Assembly (NCBI GenBank): GCA_964034945.1
Contig: OZ035962.1
Span: 22,663,530 to 22,727,529 of the forward strand
Direction: 5' to 3'
Origin: Chrysopilus asiliformis
Lineage: Eukaryota; Arthropoda; Insecta; Diptera; Rhagionidae
Length of the DNA stretch: 64,000 bases
The position numbers and the translations under genes are program-made. The stretch's first letter is position 1; each line of letters starts with the position of its first letter. The notes under the pieces are model-generated. The model was not told where the DNA came from, searched no databases, and saw nothing but the letters and a program-made list of their open reading frames with translations. This document shows positions 34,322 to 46,230 of the stretch, one piece after another.

Positions 34322-37314
34322 TTAATACATAAACAAGATAAAACTAATATTTAGGAAATTGTTTTTTATATAATCAACACGTTCAAGCACTTAATTAGTG
34401 TCATTAATAAAGTGTTTCTACTAAAAACATTTTTTTAGATTTGTGGCAATAACTTTGAAAAATTTTCTTTGTTACGAAGAGTTATTTCGAACTCGTATAA
34501 CATAACAATGAGTATTTAAGTTAGTAATTTTAAGTAGGTAATAAAAAATATTTTGAGACGATTAATTTGACAGATTGGTCGTTCAAGAGTTAACTTGCAA
34601 AAAATGATTTTGAACTTAAAAAAAAAACGGTTTGAAAATCTGATAGAATCACATTCTTGGTTTTGAATGTCCTTCCATCTGGGTTCGACTGTTTTTATAA
34701 GACTAAACGGAGTAAATACAATTTAATGATATGATAAGAAGAACAATAGATGATGATAAGCCAACACCTACCGATGTTTAACCAAACGATTACAGCAATT
34801 ACATGACAGCTAATCCACATGTTTTATGATCGATAATGGTTAAAGAAAAGTGACTGCTTTTTTTTTGTTGGGAAAATGTGGACGATTCGATGATAGCTGG
34901 ATGCTCCAAATGTTCTCTCTATCCTACTATTGGCGATAAAATTTTGGCACTGATCACAATCACACGCACAGAACGGAATGTTGTGCCAGGTAGAAAAAAA
35001 AATCACCTCAACCGGCACAACAAAACGAATCAAATAAAACGAATTAACGAACACACTGAAAAAACGGCAATTCGTTTATTCTCAGCACATGTGGAATTTT
35101 TCACATTAGATTTTTGCGTAATTTAATTTTCGGAAAATCCACGAAAAATAAATTCTAGACACGACATGTGTTTTCAATTCGGCCGACTTCACTCATCTGG
35201 CATCCGAATTCGATCATCAACCGGAAAACGTTGCAGTCAACGAAATTCGTTCGCATGCCATCACCCGCAACAACGGAAATTTAATTTTCGTGGTTGGAAA
35301 ATTAATGGGATTTTTTTTTTTGAAAACTCAAACGAAAAACAAACGAAATCCGCCTGCAATCACTTGCAGCAACAAAATCACATCACCAATCACTCACATG
35401 TTTTAATTCATTTAGGGGTGATTTCCGCCGAAAGTCCACAACGGAACTTGCGAATTTTTTTTTGGCGGGTTTTCCTCCGGAATTTTCCGGATATGAACTT
35501 TTCACTTAGAAAAAAAAATCAGTCGTTTATAAACTATAGCTAATGTTGTGTGTTTCGTCGTTGTTCCCTTGAAATCTACGATTTTTTGATGATGATTTGA
35601 AAATTTGTTGATTTTTCAATACTTGTGACTACTTGATGTATTTCTGCATGTAAATTAAAAAAAGAGGTGCCACCGCTGCTTTAGGACCGTCGTAGCATTT
35701 CCGTATGCACACCCCAAAGCTTACTCAACAACTGATTTCGAATTAAATCGGCAACGACCACTAGAGCTACGATGGTAAGTTATATCGGATAAGGGATGCG
35801 AATTTGAGTAATCGCTGATGTTCGGAATTCAGTTTTCGTCCTGTTGATGCGTATTGCCTGAAATCACCACAGTCGCAAGAGTACGCCTCAGGCCGCATTC
35901 GTTGTGAATGCGGGAAGAGAATTTTAGGATGTTTGCTTTTTACTGCTGGTTCCCGAAGGAATTTGCAACAAAATTCACAACCGTGGTGAGTTTCCTATTG
36001 CGTTTTCGAGTTTTCTGGTGCGCAGATGCCAGGAGAGTTTGTTGTTCGGAGAGGATTCGAAATCGCAATGTTCCCCAATTTCAACTGACAGTCAAAGAAC
36101 CACGACCTTCTTCTTCTTATTCTTCTTGTCCCTGTAATGTTGTATTTTGATCCTGTCTTGGAAGCTACTACATTGTCGGGAGTTTGGGGTAGGAAGCTAC
36201 CTTGACTGATGCTTAAAGTCATGTTAATCGGTGGCGAATGTGAGGATAGGTCGGATGGTGTAAGATTCCTCTGTGGCCAAACGATTTATGGCAGACAGTA
36301 AGCACCTGCCAGGAGAAAACTCTCGGAAAAGTCTGAAAATAACGGCGCGAAATAATTTTTATGCTGCTGGAATCCTTTCTTGTTCAATCTATTGCAAGAT
36401 AAATAGCCGGAATAAAAGTCAGGTAAGACGTGAAAGTCAGGTGGATTTTGTCTTTCGTGTTCATCAGGATTTGATGCTGGTGATTTTGTCACTCTGGATT
36501 CCACGAGGTTCTCGTTTCAGTGGTGTCCCCAAGTAACGGTATATTAGGTTGATTTCAACTGCTGGGATTCACTTCATATGCGCGGGAAATGCCGCAAAGT
36601 CCTTGAATCAGCTCCGGAAGCTCGGATAACGCATGAAACCATCACTGGAACAATGGTTCGGGTAAAAGGACACCCACAGCCATCGCGATTGTTTGCAATT
36701 TTCCTAATTTGCACGACTCCTCGTGTACGGATGAATATTTCCCAATGAATGGCAGGACTGTAACTCAAACAGCGGAAAAGTTTTCAATGTTATGCAAATT
36801 TTGGTCCCGAAATTATTCCCAGAGTTCTCACGTTAGGCCGTACATGTATCTGTCTGTCTATCGTTCCATTTGCGTTGGCACTCGTCTATCCATCCTGTTT
36901 CGTCCTATTTGTTGATGAATAATGAAAATATGCTGGAATGTGAGACGGCACAGGGAGGTTTTTTTTGTGTATTCCTGAATGGTTGGAAACTTTGCATAAA
37001 CTTCAACCGAAGAAGTAATTCCTTTAATCCCTTGTTGAGATGTGAGACATCAAATTAACTCGGTATTACAAGCAAAAACTTTGTCCCCAACTTTGAACTT
37101 TTGGCGTTAGCTCGTCAATTAAGTTTTGAATATTAGAAAAGGTTCTTCTGCTTCTTCTTCTTCATCATCATCATAGCGCAATCATAGGTCCTTTTCCTTC
37201 ACATCATCATGAATACGTCGTCGTCGTTGGCAATGATTTTTTGTTCCTGTGTTTTCATCCTTTATATACAAAACTATCCAACAACTGAATTTCAAATTTT
37301 AACCGCCTCCACCC
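34322..37314. other. Non-coding stretch, moderate G+C at about 35160-36300
   Basis: No gene was recognised. The plus-strand frame 35166-35543 (125 codons) is rich in Gln/His/Asn/Arg and looks like translated CAA/CAT-rich DNA. CTT-rich runs occur at 36108-36127 and 37141-37165 (with CATCATCAT). Confidence 0.35.
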
Positions 37315-37880
37315 AAGCAACCATTTACGATTCAGGTTACAATGTGACCTTGGTCGCAAAGTGGCGGTTACAACTCCGTTTATGTGATGGTTGTTTTGTG
37401 ACCGGTCACAATTAAACCATAGCAAATCGGTTAGGTCATAACCGGTGACAAAAAACCGTTAAAAATCGGTTACTTTATGACCTGCGAGAAAATTGTTGTT
37501 GTTTTTTGTTGTTTTTTATTATGCTCTTTTATAATTCACTTAAAAACAATACTGTCAAAGATTAAATAATCATCTTTGGACGTCTTCTGATGTATATTTG
37601 TGACACTAATTTACATTGTCGTCACACTTGACTTGCCCCCTCCCCCTTCCTTCTCCTTGTCAAACTTCACCGGAAAAAGTTTTCGCGATAACGGTTGTGT
37701 AACCGTTACTTTGTAACCTGCGTCACAAAATAATTTCGCGGAAACCATTGGGCAACCGTTACTTTGTAACGATCGTCACAACAAAACTGGGCATAAACGT
37801 CTGCTCAAATGTTGCGGCAACGTTACTGTGACGTTGCAGTAACCAATTTTTAATTGGTGTGTAACCATTTTTGGTTAGTT
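37315..37880 (-). repeat. Foldback-type repeat, copy 2 (opposite orientation)
   Basis: Reverse-complemented, it aligns with 18318-18765: CTAACCAAAAATGGTTACAC, TTGGTTACTGCAACGTCACA, GTTACAAAGTAACGGTTGCC, GCAGGTTACAAAGTAACGGT, and CGGTCACAAAACAACCATCA followed by CATAAACGGAG. GTTACTTTGTAAC palindromes occur at least twice (about 37703 and 37758), and CGGTTACTTTATGACC at about 37467. Confidence 0.65.
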
Positions 37881-39837
37881 GGGCAATCTACATATACGCC
37901 ACGCAGCAGGAGATTAGATTTTTGGGGTAGAAATTGTGTTGAATCGGGGATGTTCTGGTATGTCCTGCTGGTGATGGTGTTTTCATACAAAAAGCCACAA
38001 ATTTCGTATTCCAACCGTATCGGTTGTGTTGCTTTAGATGGGTCAGTGTTTTTGCTGTAGCTTTGAAGGTTATGAGTTAAATTTCTCAAGATTTCACTTC
38101 ATATTAGTTATTTATTCACCAACTCTTGTAATTTGCGATGGTTACAACTCCATTCCTTAATAACGAAGGAAAGTGGAGAGGTTTCAAGCAACAGACAACG
38201 GCAAATAATAAATGAAAATTGATTTCAAATAAATTAGTTACACATTGTTGGGCGAAATTTACATGATTTACATCGAATCATTATTGGGGTTGGATTTTGT
38301 TCTCTGACAATTTGACATTAAAAACATATTGTACTCAAGTTAATTTGCATATTTTATCGTTTTGTGTGGTTAGTTTGGAAACTTAATCAAAGGATTGAAA
38401 TTGTAATTACCTGGAAAAGGTAAATTTCAAGTTTTTTCATGATGTGGTAAAAGTTTCCCAATAAACCTACGATATTTTCAAATGAGACTCAAAATATCAT
38501 TAAATTTTTTTCGAGCAACCTGACTGATTCTTTCTCAAACTAGCTAGGGAGATTTTGACCCAATTTGTCCCGGACGTTAGTTATTGGCGGGAGTAAAAAC
38601 CGGAAACGGAACAGGGGCTAATTGTGAAATTCAACAAAAATATATACAGAAATATTCTTAAGCTTTATAGAAAAACTTTAATAATATCTTCCATTATTTT
38701 TGTTAATTTTTTTATATCCATTGTAAAAGTAGTTTCTATTAACTAACAATTCGATAAAAATTCAATCAGATCAAGTTTCCTTTTATTAAATATTTTCATT
38801 TCTTATGAAGTTAAACGATTTTGACCATACAAGGAAACTGTCGTCGTACTTCAAATCGATCTATCGATAAAATTTTCATCGAAAACTTGATACCAAACCA
38901 CTCTCCTCTTGAAGGCCACACATTTTAATAGTTGCTGTGGGAAATCTTCCAATACTTTTAAATCGTTACCCGATTTTCATTATTGACAATTCTTTTCGCT
39001 TCAAAACTGTTTGCGTGGTCATGTTTTTCTTAGTTTTCCCATTCGAAGGTTTTGCTCCTTTGTCAGCAAACCAATCCGTATACAATGAAATCGATCAAAT
39101 TGTATTTTTTCCCTTTAGTATTTTTTTTTTTGATTTTACGAAAAGTTTGGGCCAGGAATGACGATAAGACGATAAATTCTTCCTTTGAAATCGTAAATTG
39201 AAAAGAAACCATTGATAACAATGCGAACATGTCTTTGGATTTGATTTATGAATTTTTGTTTTTTTTTTTAATTTTTTGTCCAGTTTTTTTATATGGCGGT
39301 GGAATTGAATGAAACTTTTTTTTATTATGGTGGAGCAAAAAATAAAAAAAAACGTGTAATGAGGGTTCTTATCATGAAATCTTTAAGGGGAAAATATGCT
39401 AAGGACCTTTGAATATTGGAATATACATTAAAAGAAAATCTTTTTGAAAATATAACCGCTACCATTGCCAGCGGGTAAACGCCAAATACTCTATATGAGA
39501 ACAGAACGATTTTTTATATAAATTTTTCGCTTTTGTACGCGCGAGTGGAAAGAATTAGCACCCTAAACACCTTCGTGTAATTTATTTTTTTCTTCGATGA
39601 TTGGCTACATCCAATATACAATGTAAGCTTGATAACTCAAAGTTTTTTCTAGACCTCGTCCGCTTCGACTTATCGGGGTTGCAGTCTATATAATTCTCAT
39701 GCAGGATAAAAAATTACAATTTTCAACAAAATCGAAATTAAAATATTTCTGATATTCTAGGAATTTCTAAAACAAAATTTCTCGGAATGAAATGAATTTA
39801 TATTTACGTAATAATGATACACACCTGACGTGTCACG
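37881..39837. other. Non-coding AT-rich stretch
   Basis: I see no gene, TIR or tandem array. Poly-T-rich runs are common at 39120-39360. Confidence 0.35.
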
Positions 39838-40470
39838 CAGTGGCGTATTTAGGGGAAGCATACGCCCGCAATGCGAGGGGCCTCCTAAAGAATTGTGGGG
39901 CTCCAAAAGGGTCCCCTTGACTAGTGTATTTTAACCTGCGACGCAGTTTAAAAAAGAATTTGCTTGCAGCGCATTTCATTATAAAGAATTCGATTTTGGT
40001 AAAAAATGACAGATTTTTATCGAATTGTGATTATCTTATAATTTTCAATGAAACAAACAAAAATTGAGGCAAATCTTCTGTGTGATGAATCTGTCAAAAT
40101 ATCCTGCCACACAAAAATTTATTTTTATTAATTTTTTTGGAGAGAAAAAGAGGGGCCAAGATATAGGTTTTTGTCCCAGGCGCCACTATACCTTTGTATG
40201 ACCCTACCCCCTCATTATAAAAATATACGGGTCGTAAATGACCAAATTTGTAAATCAGTGTGTCTTTCCTAAAGAAATCAAGAAAAATAATCGCCTGCGG
40301 CGCATTTTTTCGAGGATGTCTGGTGTACAAATATTCGTAGTAAAGAAGTGAACTCGCATCATCTTAACTTGAGCACCGTAACTATGGCCTCTATTACCAT
40401 TGCGAGTAAAATATTTCACCCAAACAGCCCTCATGAAATTTTCGAGGAGAGATTCCTAGTTACGCCACTG
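39838..40470. mobile_element. hAT-type non-autonomous element with 8-bp target duplication
   Basis: A 633-bp element. The left end CAGTGGCGTATTTAGG and the reversed right end CAGTGGCGTAACTAGG differ at two positions. It is flanked by GTGTCACG (39830-39837) and GGGTCACG (40471-40478), an 8-bp duplication with one later substitution, as expected for hAT. Inside are CCTGCGACGCAGTTT, TTGCAGCGCATTTC and CGCCTGCGGCGCATTTT motifs. No transposase frame is present. The terminus at 8672 belongs to the same family. Confidence 0.8.
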
Positions 40471-42012
40471 GGGTCACGCTTGATTCATTTCAAATGTTAA
40501 ATGTCGCAAAGCAATCATCCTACCGGCTAGATTTCCCCCCACCTATAGACATTTTCGTTCGTCTTAACATTTGGAAAGAAAAATCTATAAAAAGGTGTTC
40601 ATTTAGAGAGGATTTCGTTGACTACCCTCAGTGAAAAAGCGTTATGCGAAAACATGCCCACCCTGGCTTAAGGGCTAAAATTTCCCGAAAAAGGTAGCCA
40701 ACCGCCCATTATCAAAATGTATTTATTTCCATAAGTAGACGCTTCGATGCAAGCGGGTAACAAGAAAAACTCTCTGACAAACATATTAAAATAATATGAA
40801 ACCCGCAAATAGGATGAATTATTTTCTTATGGGGATCTTTTTTTTCAACTTTTTTTCCCATTCGTTTCTTTTTTTTATCCCTTTTGCGTTTTCAAGCAAA
40901 AAAAAAAATCTCTATTTGCCTGAAGAATTGCTTTGATGTGAAACGGATTTATGCCAAGGTAGACGACGATGATTCCCACCTAGTTTTCAGCTTTTAGTCA
41001 ACATACATATAGGAATCAGAGCCAGAACCAGAAAAATTCCCATGTTCTTTAGGTTTCCATGGAAATAACACGAGAATATCAGGTATGCTCATGTATTTTG
41101 AAGCCTTCAGGCGAATTTATTTTTATTTTTTTTTCATTCACTGCTGTTTCCTGAGCAACGCCCAATGCAGAAATTTTCTGCAATTATTTGATACCATAAT
41201 AAATACTGTAATTTATAGAGATGTTATTCGATATTTCTGTTTTTCTATGGAATATTTTAAATGGCAATAAACGGAATTTATGAGAAAATGCAGATATGGG
41301 ATTGTTCACTAATTTTCGGCTTAGTTGTTCATTAATTTTCAGAACCTCCTCTTCCCCGTCTTTTCCTCCTTCTTTTATGTATGGAGTTCATTAATGTCGT
41401 CACTCTATCGCAGGCACACGCTTAGCCCAGAATTTAGCCCAGAATTTGAGTCTTTCTAATTGCAGAATAGTAGATGATTTTTAAAGACCTTCTTGCTCTA
41501 CTTTCTAAGACGACATCTTACAACTTCAAAAGACACCGTAATGTTTATTAGGAAATTGAAAAAAAAATCCGGAATTAAAAGACAAGTACATCCTAATGAT
41601 TTAAGCTCTTTTGCTCTTGTTAATAAAAGTTGAAGTTTTGTGTACCCAAAAAATTTCTGGTTTTTAATGATGGTTTTCTTCCAGATATCCCTCAAAGAAG
41701 GCCCTTTAAAGTTACACTGCAACCACAAGTTGTTGCATTAGATTAACGAGAAAAACGACATGACAGACATATAATCATTAAAGAAGATTTGGAAGGATGA
41801 GAAAAGGGTTTAACTTTTATAACCACTGGCAGAAAACACAAATTGACGGGTCATTGTTCCATGTAGCTTTTAAATGTTTATTTCAACAAAACAGCCAAGA
41901 GCGATTCTTCGCTAACATCAAAGCGTTGGCGAGAAAATGACGGTTAGGAAATAACCCAGAATGTCTCTTTAGCTATGGTAAATACAGAGAATCCTGAAAA
42001 TACTGGTTAGAG
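40471..42012. other. Non-coding AT-rich stretch
   Basis: I see no gene and no repeat boundary. AGCCCAGAATTT is directly duplicated at 41424-41447. Confidence 0.35.
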
Positions 42013-42292
42013 CACGGCATAGAGACAAACAAGGTATGCTGTAAACTCAAATCTGACATTTCGTTGCTACGTCACTTGTGCCGATTAGTTCGTCAAGTGC
42101 AGAAGGAATCTTGTTTTGTGGATGATTATTTAAATTTTTGTGCGATCTAAATAAGATATTTGTAAATTAGTGGACTGATTGCATTAAATAGTGACCAATA
42201 AACATAAAAATTAATTAAAAAAAGTCGGCACAAATGACGTCACACCTGACTATCAAAAGTTTACAGCATACCTTGTTTGTCTGTATGCCGTG
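42013..42292. mobile_element. 280-bp MITE, 35-bp TIRs, perfect 8-bp target duplication
   Basis: The left end reads CACGGCATAGAGACAAACAA, then GGTATGCTGTAAACT. The reversed right end is identical except for one base (CACGGCATACAGACAAACAA). Inside these, a diverged further match extends to GACGTCA and TGTGCCGA. GGTTAGAG flanks both sides exactly (42005-42012 and 42293-42300). The length suits hAT or P-type transposition; the CACGG terminus is not the usual hAT CAGNG, so the superfamily is open. No coding capacity. Confidence 0.88.
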
Positions 42293-45200
42293 GGTTAGAG
42301 TAAAAAAATTGAGTTCGGGGTTGTCCATAAAATACATCACTCTAATTTCAGGCATCTCCGATCGTTACATGGTAGAAAATGTGGGCCTAGTTTTTAAAAT
42401 TCACTTTTTAACCTATTTGATTTAAAATTTTCCAACCGACGTGGCTTATAAACGAATTTTTGATATTTTTAAATTTCTAGAATGAGTTTTTCGACTTTTT
42501 GGAGTTTAAATGTGCCTTTTTAAACCAACTCAGATGAAAATTTAAATCTAAAACTCTAAATTTTGTACATCAGGCTTAAATTTTAAACTAAAAAGTTAAA
42601 ATGTTTCCCAGATTGAGTTTTGTAAGTAAAATTTGAAAAACTCAACCGGAAAGATGTAAAATCACATCTTTTGGTTTAATTCCTCAACCATTACAGGTAT
42701 AAAGTTGTCTGCATCGAGTTGTTGGAAAAGCAAATTTTCTTAACATTTCTACAGTTGAAAAGGGTTTTTTTTCTACTTTTTTTGGTTGAATTTTTAAACT
42801 TTTTGGTTGGAAATCTAAACTAGTTATTTGGCATAAAAATTCGATTTTTTTGGATTAAATATTTAACTTTGGATAAAAAATTCAACCTTTTGGGTTGTAA
42901 AATTCAATCAAAAAGATGAAAATTGAAACTATTTGGTTGGAAAATTTTTGTGATTCTGTTGTTTATAAATTGATATCGCATTTCCTCAGTTTCGCTGCGA
43001 CAATCGTTTTTTTTTTTTGCTACCAACCGTTTTCGAGAAATTTACGAAACATTACGATATCTATGCAGAAGTGGATTGAAACCTTCAGCCAGTGATAATT
43101 GAATGTCACAATCTGAAAATCTCTGAAACCAAATTCGCAAAATTCCTACTACCATTTTCGAGAAAATTGTGGAGAATTTCTTATATTAAGTGGCTAGTTT
43201 TTTTAATTGCAATTTCTCTACATTCCTACAACTTAAAAAAAATAATCATAATGCTTTTTACAAGGAAAATAAAAATAGTTTTTTTTTACATATTAATACA
43301 AAAAAGCATTTATCGGACATGTTACATTCCTGCGATCAATTCGACGTTATGTGTAATTCACTCAATCCATCGTCTTGGAATTTCTACAGTTTTACAAATC
43401 GCTGGAACAGTATTTTCTTATAGAATCCTTTCTGTACGTACAATGCCAAAAGAAATTCCCATCTAGAAATAATTTTTACACAGATGTTGTTACTCTGGCA
43501 CTGGATTTTCTTCTAAGAATCTTTAAATCCTTGGATAATTATATACCCAGGAGCGATTCCCGTCTCGAGGGCTCCACATCTCTTCAAATGAAAATTTGTT
43601 GCATTGTACGAACGTCAGAATAATCCTTTTTAGTGTAGCTTCAGTACAGTTTGCTTTGTACAATATTTTCTAGCCAGCTTATACCTTTTGCTGATTTCTT
43701 TTTTCAAATAATTTTTTTTAGTTTGTTCTACTACGGGGCGTACGTACATATCGTAGTTTGAAAGCACGTATCCTTTATACCACGTATGCTTAAGCGCTAC
43801 GTGGCACTCGTCTTATCATCCAAACGGGGCTATGTGTGCACGTGCATATATAACACTTTTTAAAAAGAATCAGCATCATCTAGAATACATAAGAAATGAA
43901 TAGATACGGCTTTTCATATCATGTGTGGACAGAGCGGCAAAATCTACCTTAGATTGTGAAGGTGTGGTGTAGCGTATTTTTAGTAGAGCATCAACAAGAA
44001 GCAAAAAAAAGTCGCAAAAAAAAACAAAATGAAATGATACGAACATGTGGTTTTCACAGTGCATAGGCTCATCGCATCCATCATCACTAAACATATTCGC
44101 GCATTGCCTCTTTAACTTTTGCAGGAGACATACGAGGGTTGTTCGAAAATCCAAAAATGCTAAGTTCAAGAAAGTCAATAACAAAATGCAATTAGGCTTT
44201 GTGAATGGCAGGAACGAAAACAGGGTTTCTAGAATTATAACATTTGTAAGGTACCAACAATTTACAAATGTTGCAACTTCGATCATGCCACCTTAATCAG
44301 TGGTGCCAAAAATTTGGCTGGTGACCGCTATTGTTTGATGTTAACAGTACCATCGATCTAGACTAGTCTCACGGCTTCTGCTGTTGATGGCTAGCAAAAC
44401 CTTATAAATGTTGCAGTCCCATTGATGATCCGTTAAATTATTACGAAATTTCATTTTTTAGAGTCCATGTTGATGTTTATCGAGGGAGAGGGAAGAAGTG
44501 GAGTGAGAGAGAAAGAGGTAGAGAGAGAAGTGGAGAGAAAAGTATAGAGAGAGGTAGAGAGAGAGAGAGGTATAGAGAGAGGTAGAGAAAGACGTAGAGA
44601 GAGAGAGAGGTAGAGAGGGAAAGCAAAAAGAGAAACAAAAAGGAAAAAGAGAAAAGAGAAGTTTCTACTGGATACCTACCAAGTCAAGACAGTGTGGAGG
44701 ATGTTGAAAAAGCGAAGATTTTTTCAATCGGTGGGAAAATTCAAATTCCGTTATTTTCCGAATAAGCCTCTTTTTTAGGGGATTTCCTTATTATCGCTAT
44801 TTTTCCCATCATAACATTTTTCGCTTTTAATGCACGAGTACTGGATTTTTCGTGAAATTATTAAAATATTGCGGCTTGCATGTGGTTGCATATATCTATT
44901 TTGTGCTTTTCTCTTATCGCACTTAAATACTACCAGATTCATTGCTATTTTTTAGAGCTACTTCCACCGCTGCGCTACTGCTCACAGTGCATATGGGATA
45001 AAAAAAAAGAATATCTGGGACAAATCTTTAAAGTCAAGTTTTCTAAAGCTTTTCTGTACGTGACGGGTTAAGAGAATTTTTTCAACTTCCATAGTTTATA
45101 TTCCTACAATCTTTCCGACTTTTCCCATCACAATCTATTCCCTGACTTTAGCCATCGTTTTAAGTACATTTCCTTGTGGCATGAATTAAATAAGCTGCAT

Positions 45201-46014
45201 TAAATAAATTAGCGTTTAAAAGGATATTTTGTGGAACAAGACGTTTTTTCCTTCACTTGGTTATTGAAATTTTATTACTCATTGCGGGAATCAACGCTCT
45301 ACACTGACACTTAAAAAAATGGTGAAAAACAAGGACTTAAAAGGATTTTCACAATTTCTGTGAGAAAATTATAATAAATGACAAATACACACCCAGAATA
45401 AAAAATATGCGGAAATTAAAAGACTTTTGGATAGAAGGAAAAGTTTCGAAAATAAGAAAACAAAAATTCTTCTCCATAACTTTGATTTTTACATTAACAC
45501 GATCTCCGGAAAAATGTGAATAAAGGACAGGAATTTTACTTTTCACAATCCTTGTTTTTTTTAAAAAATTTTAGTACGAATTCACTTTATAGCGTAAAAG
45601 CAGAGGATCATCATACATTTTTAATGTGAGAAAGTACCAAAGACCTGTTAACTAGTTTCATTTCGACAACTTTTAATTACATTTCTGTTTAATTATGTTG
45701 GCGAATGCTTTCTAGTTAAAAAGTTTCATTTACTGAAAGTCTTGTAATGTAAAGAAAACCTTGAGTGACTTATTTTTTTTTTGTTTTTATTGAAATGTGG
45801 AAACACAATAGTCTCGCGGTAGAGTGGACAGTAAAATATCATTTCGGGAAATATATGTAAAAAAACAGCTTTTCAAATATCTTAAGAACCGTATGTGATA
45901 TGTAAAAAACGTTAAAAGAGAAAATGCAGAGAATTAAGATTCAAAGTTGTTTGTGGGGGGTTCGAAGGGTACAGGGAAACATTTTTCATGTCTAGCGACA
46001 ATCGAACGCATATA
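42293..46014. other. Non-coding stretch with low-complexity blocks
   Basis: 42430-42960 is made of imperfect short phrases built on 'TTTTTGGTTGAATTTTTAAA' in the right part and their approximate reverse complement in the left part, so it may be a decayed foldback element. 44230-44420 carries ACATTTGTAAGGTACC, TTTACAAATGTTGCAA and CCTTATAAATGTTGCAG, like motifs at 27490-27880 and about 69-90. The 136-codon minus-strand frame at 43876-44286 has no recognisable motif. Confidence 0.4.
44481..44661 (+). repeat. GA-rich microsatellite (GAGAGGTA-type units)
   Basis: A purine-rich tract of about 180 bp with imperfect GTAGAGAGAGAG units grading into AAAAGAGAAA. The C-free strand is the plus strand. 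Confidence 0.9.
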
Positions 46015-46225
46015 CAGGCGTCCCTCGATTCAACACGCCTCGATATAAGACGTTTTGATATACGACGCTCATATCCTGACGCGAAATTTTATAAAAAAAA
46101 ATCAAATCTTGAAGTTGGTAATCTATTTAAAAATTTGCCATCATTAAGAGCTTTTGTAAAATACGTACACAAAAAATGATGGAAGAAATTTTGATATACG
46201 TCGTTTTGAAATACGGCGAAATTTA
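46015..46225 (+). mobile_element. Possible pogo/Tigger-type terminus
   Basis: TA, then CAGGCGTCCCTCGATTCAAC and ACGCCTCGATATAAGACG, resembles the TA-flanked CAGNNNNNCCTCG ends of pogo-type elements. A related internal phrase GATATACGTCGTTTTGAAAT occurs at about 46192. The opposite terminus was not found, so the right limit is arbitrary. Confidence 0.35.
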
Positions 46226-46230
46226 AACCC

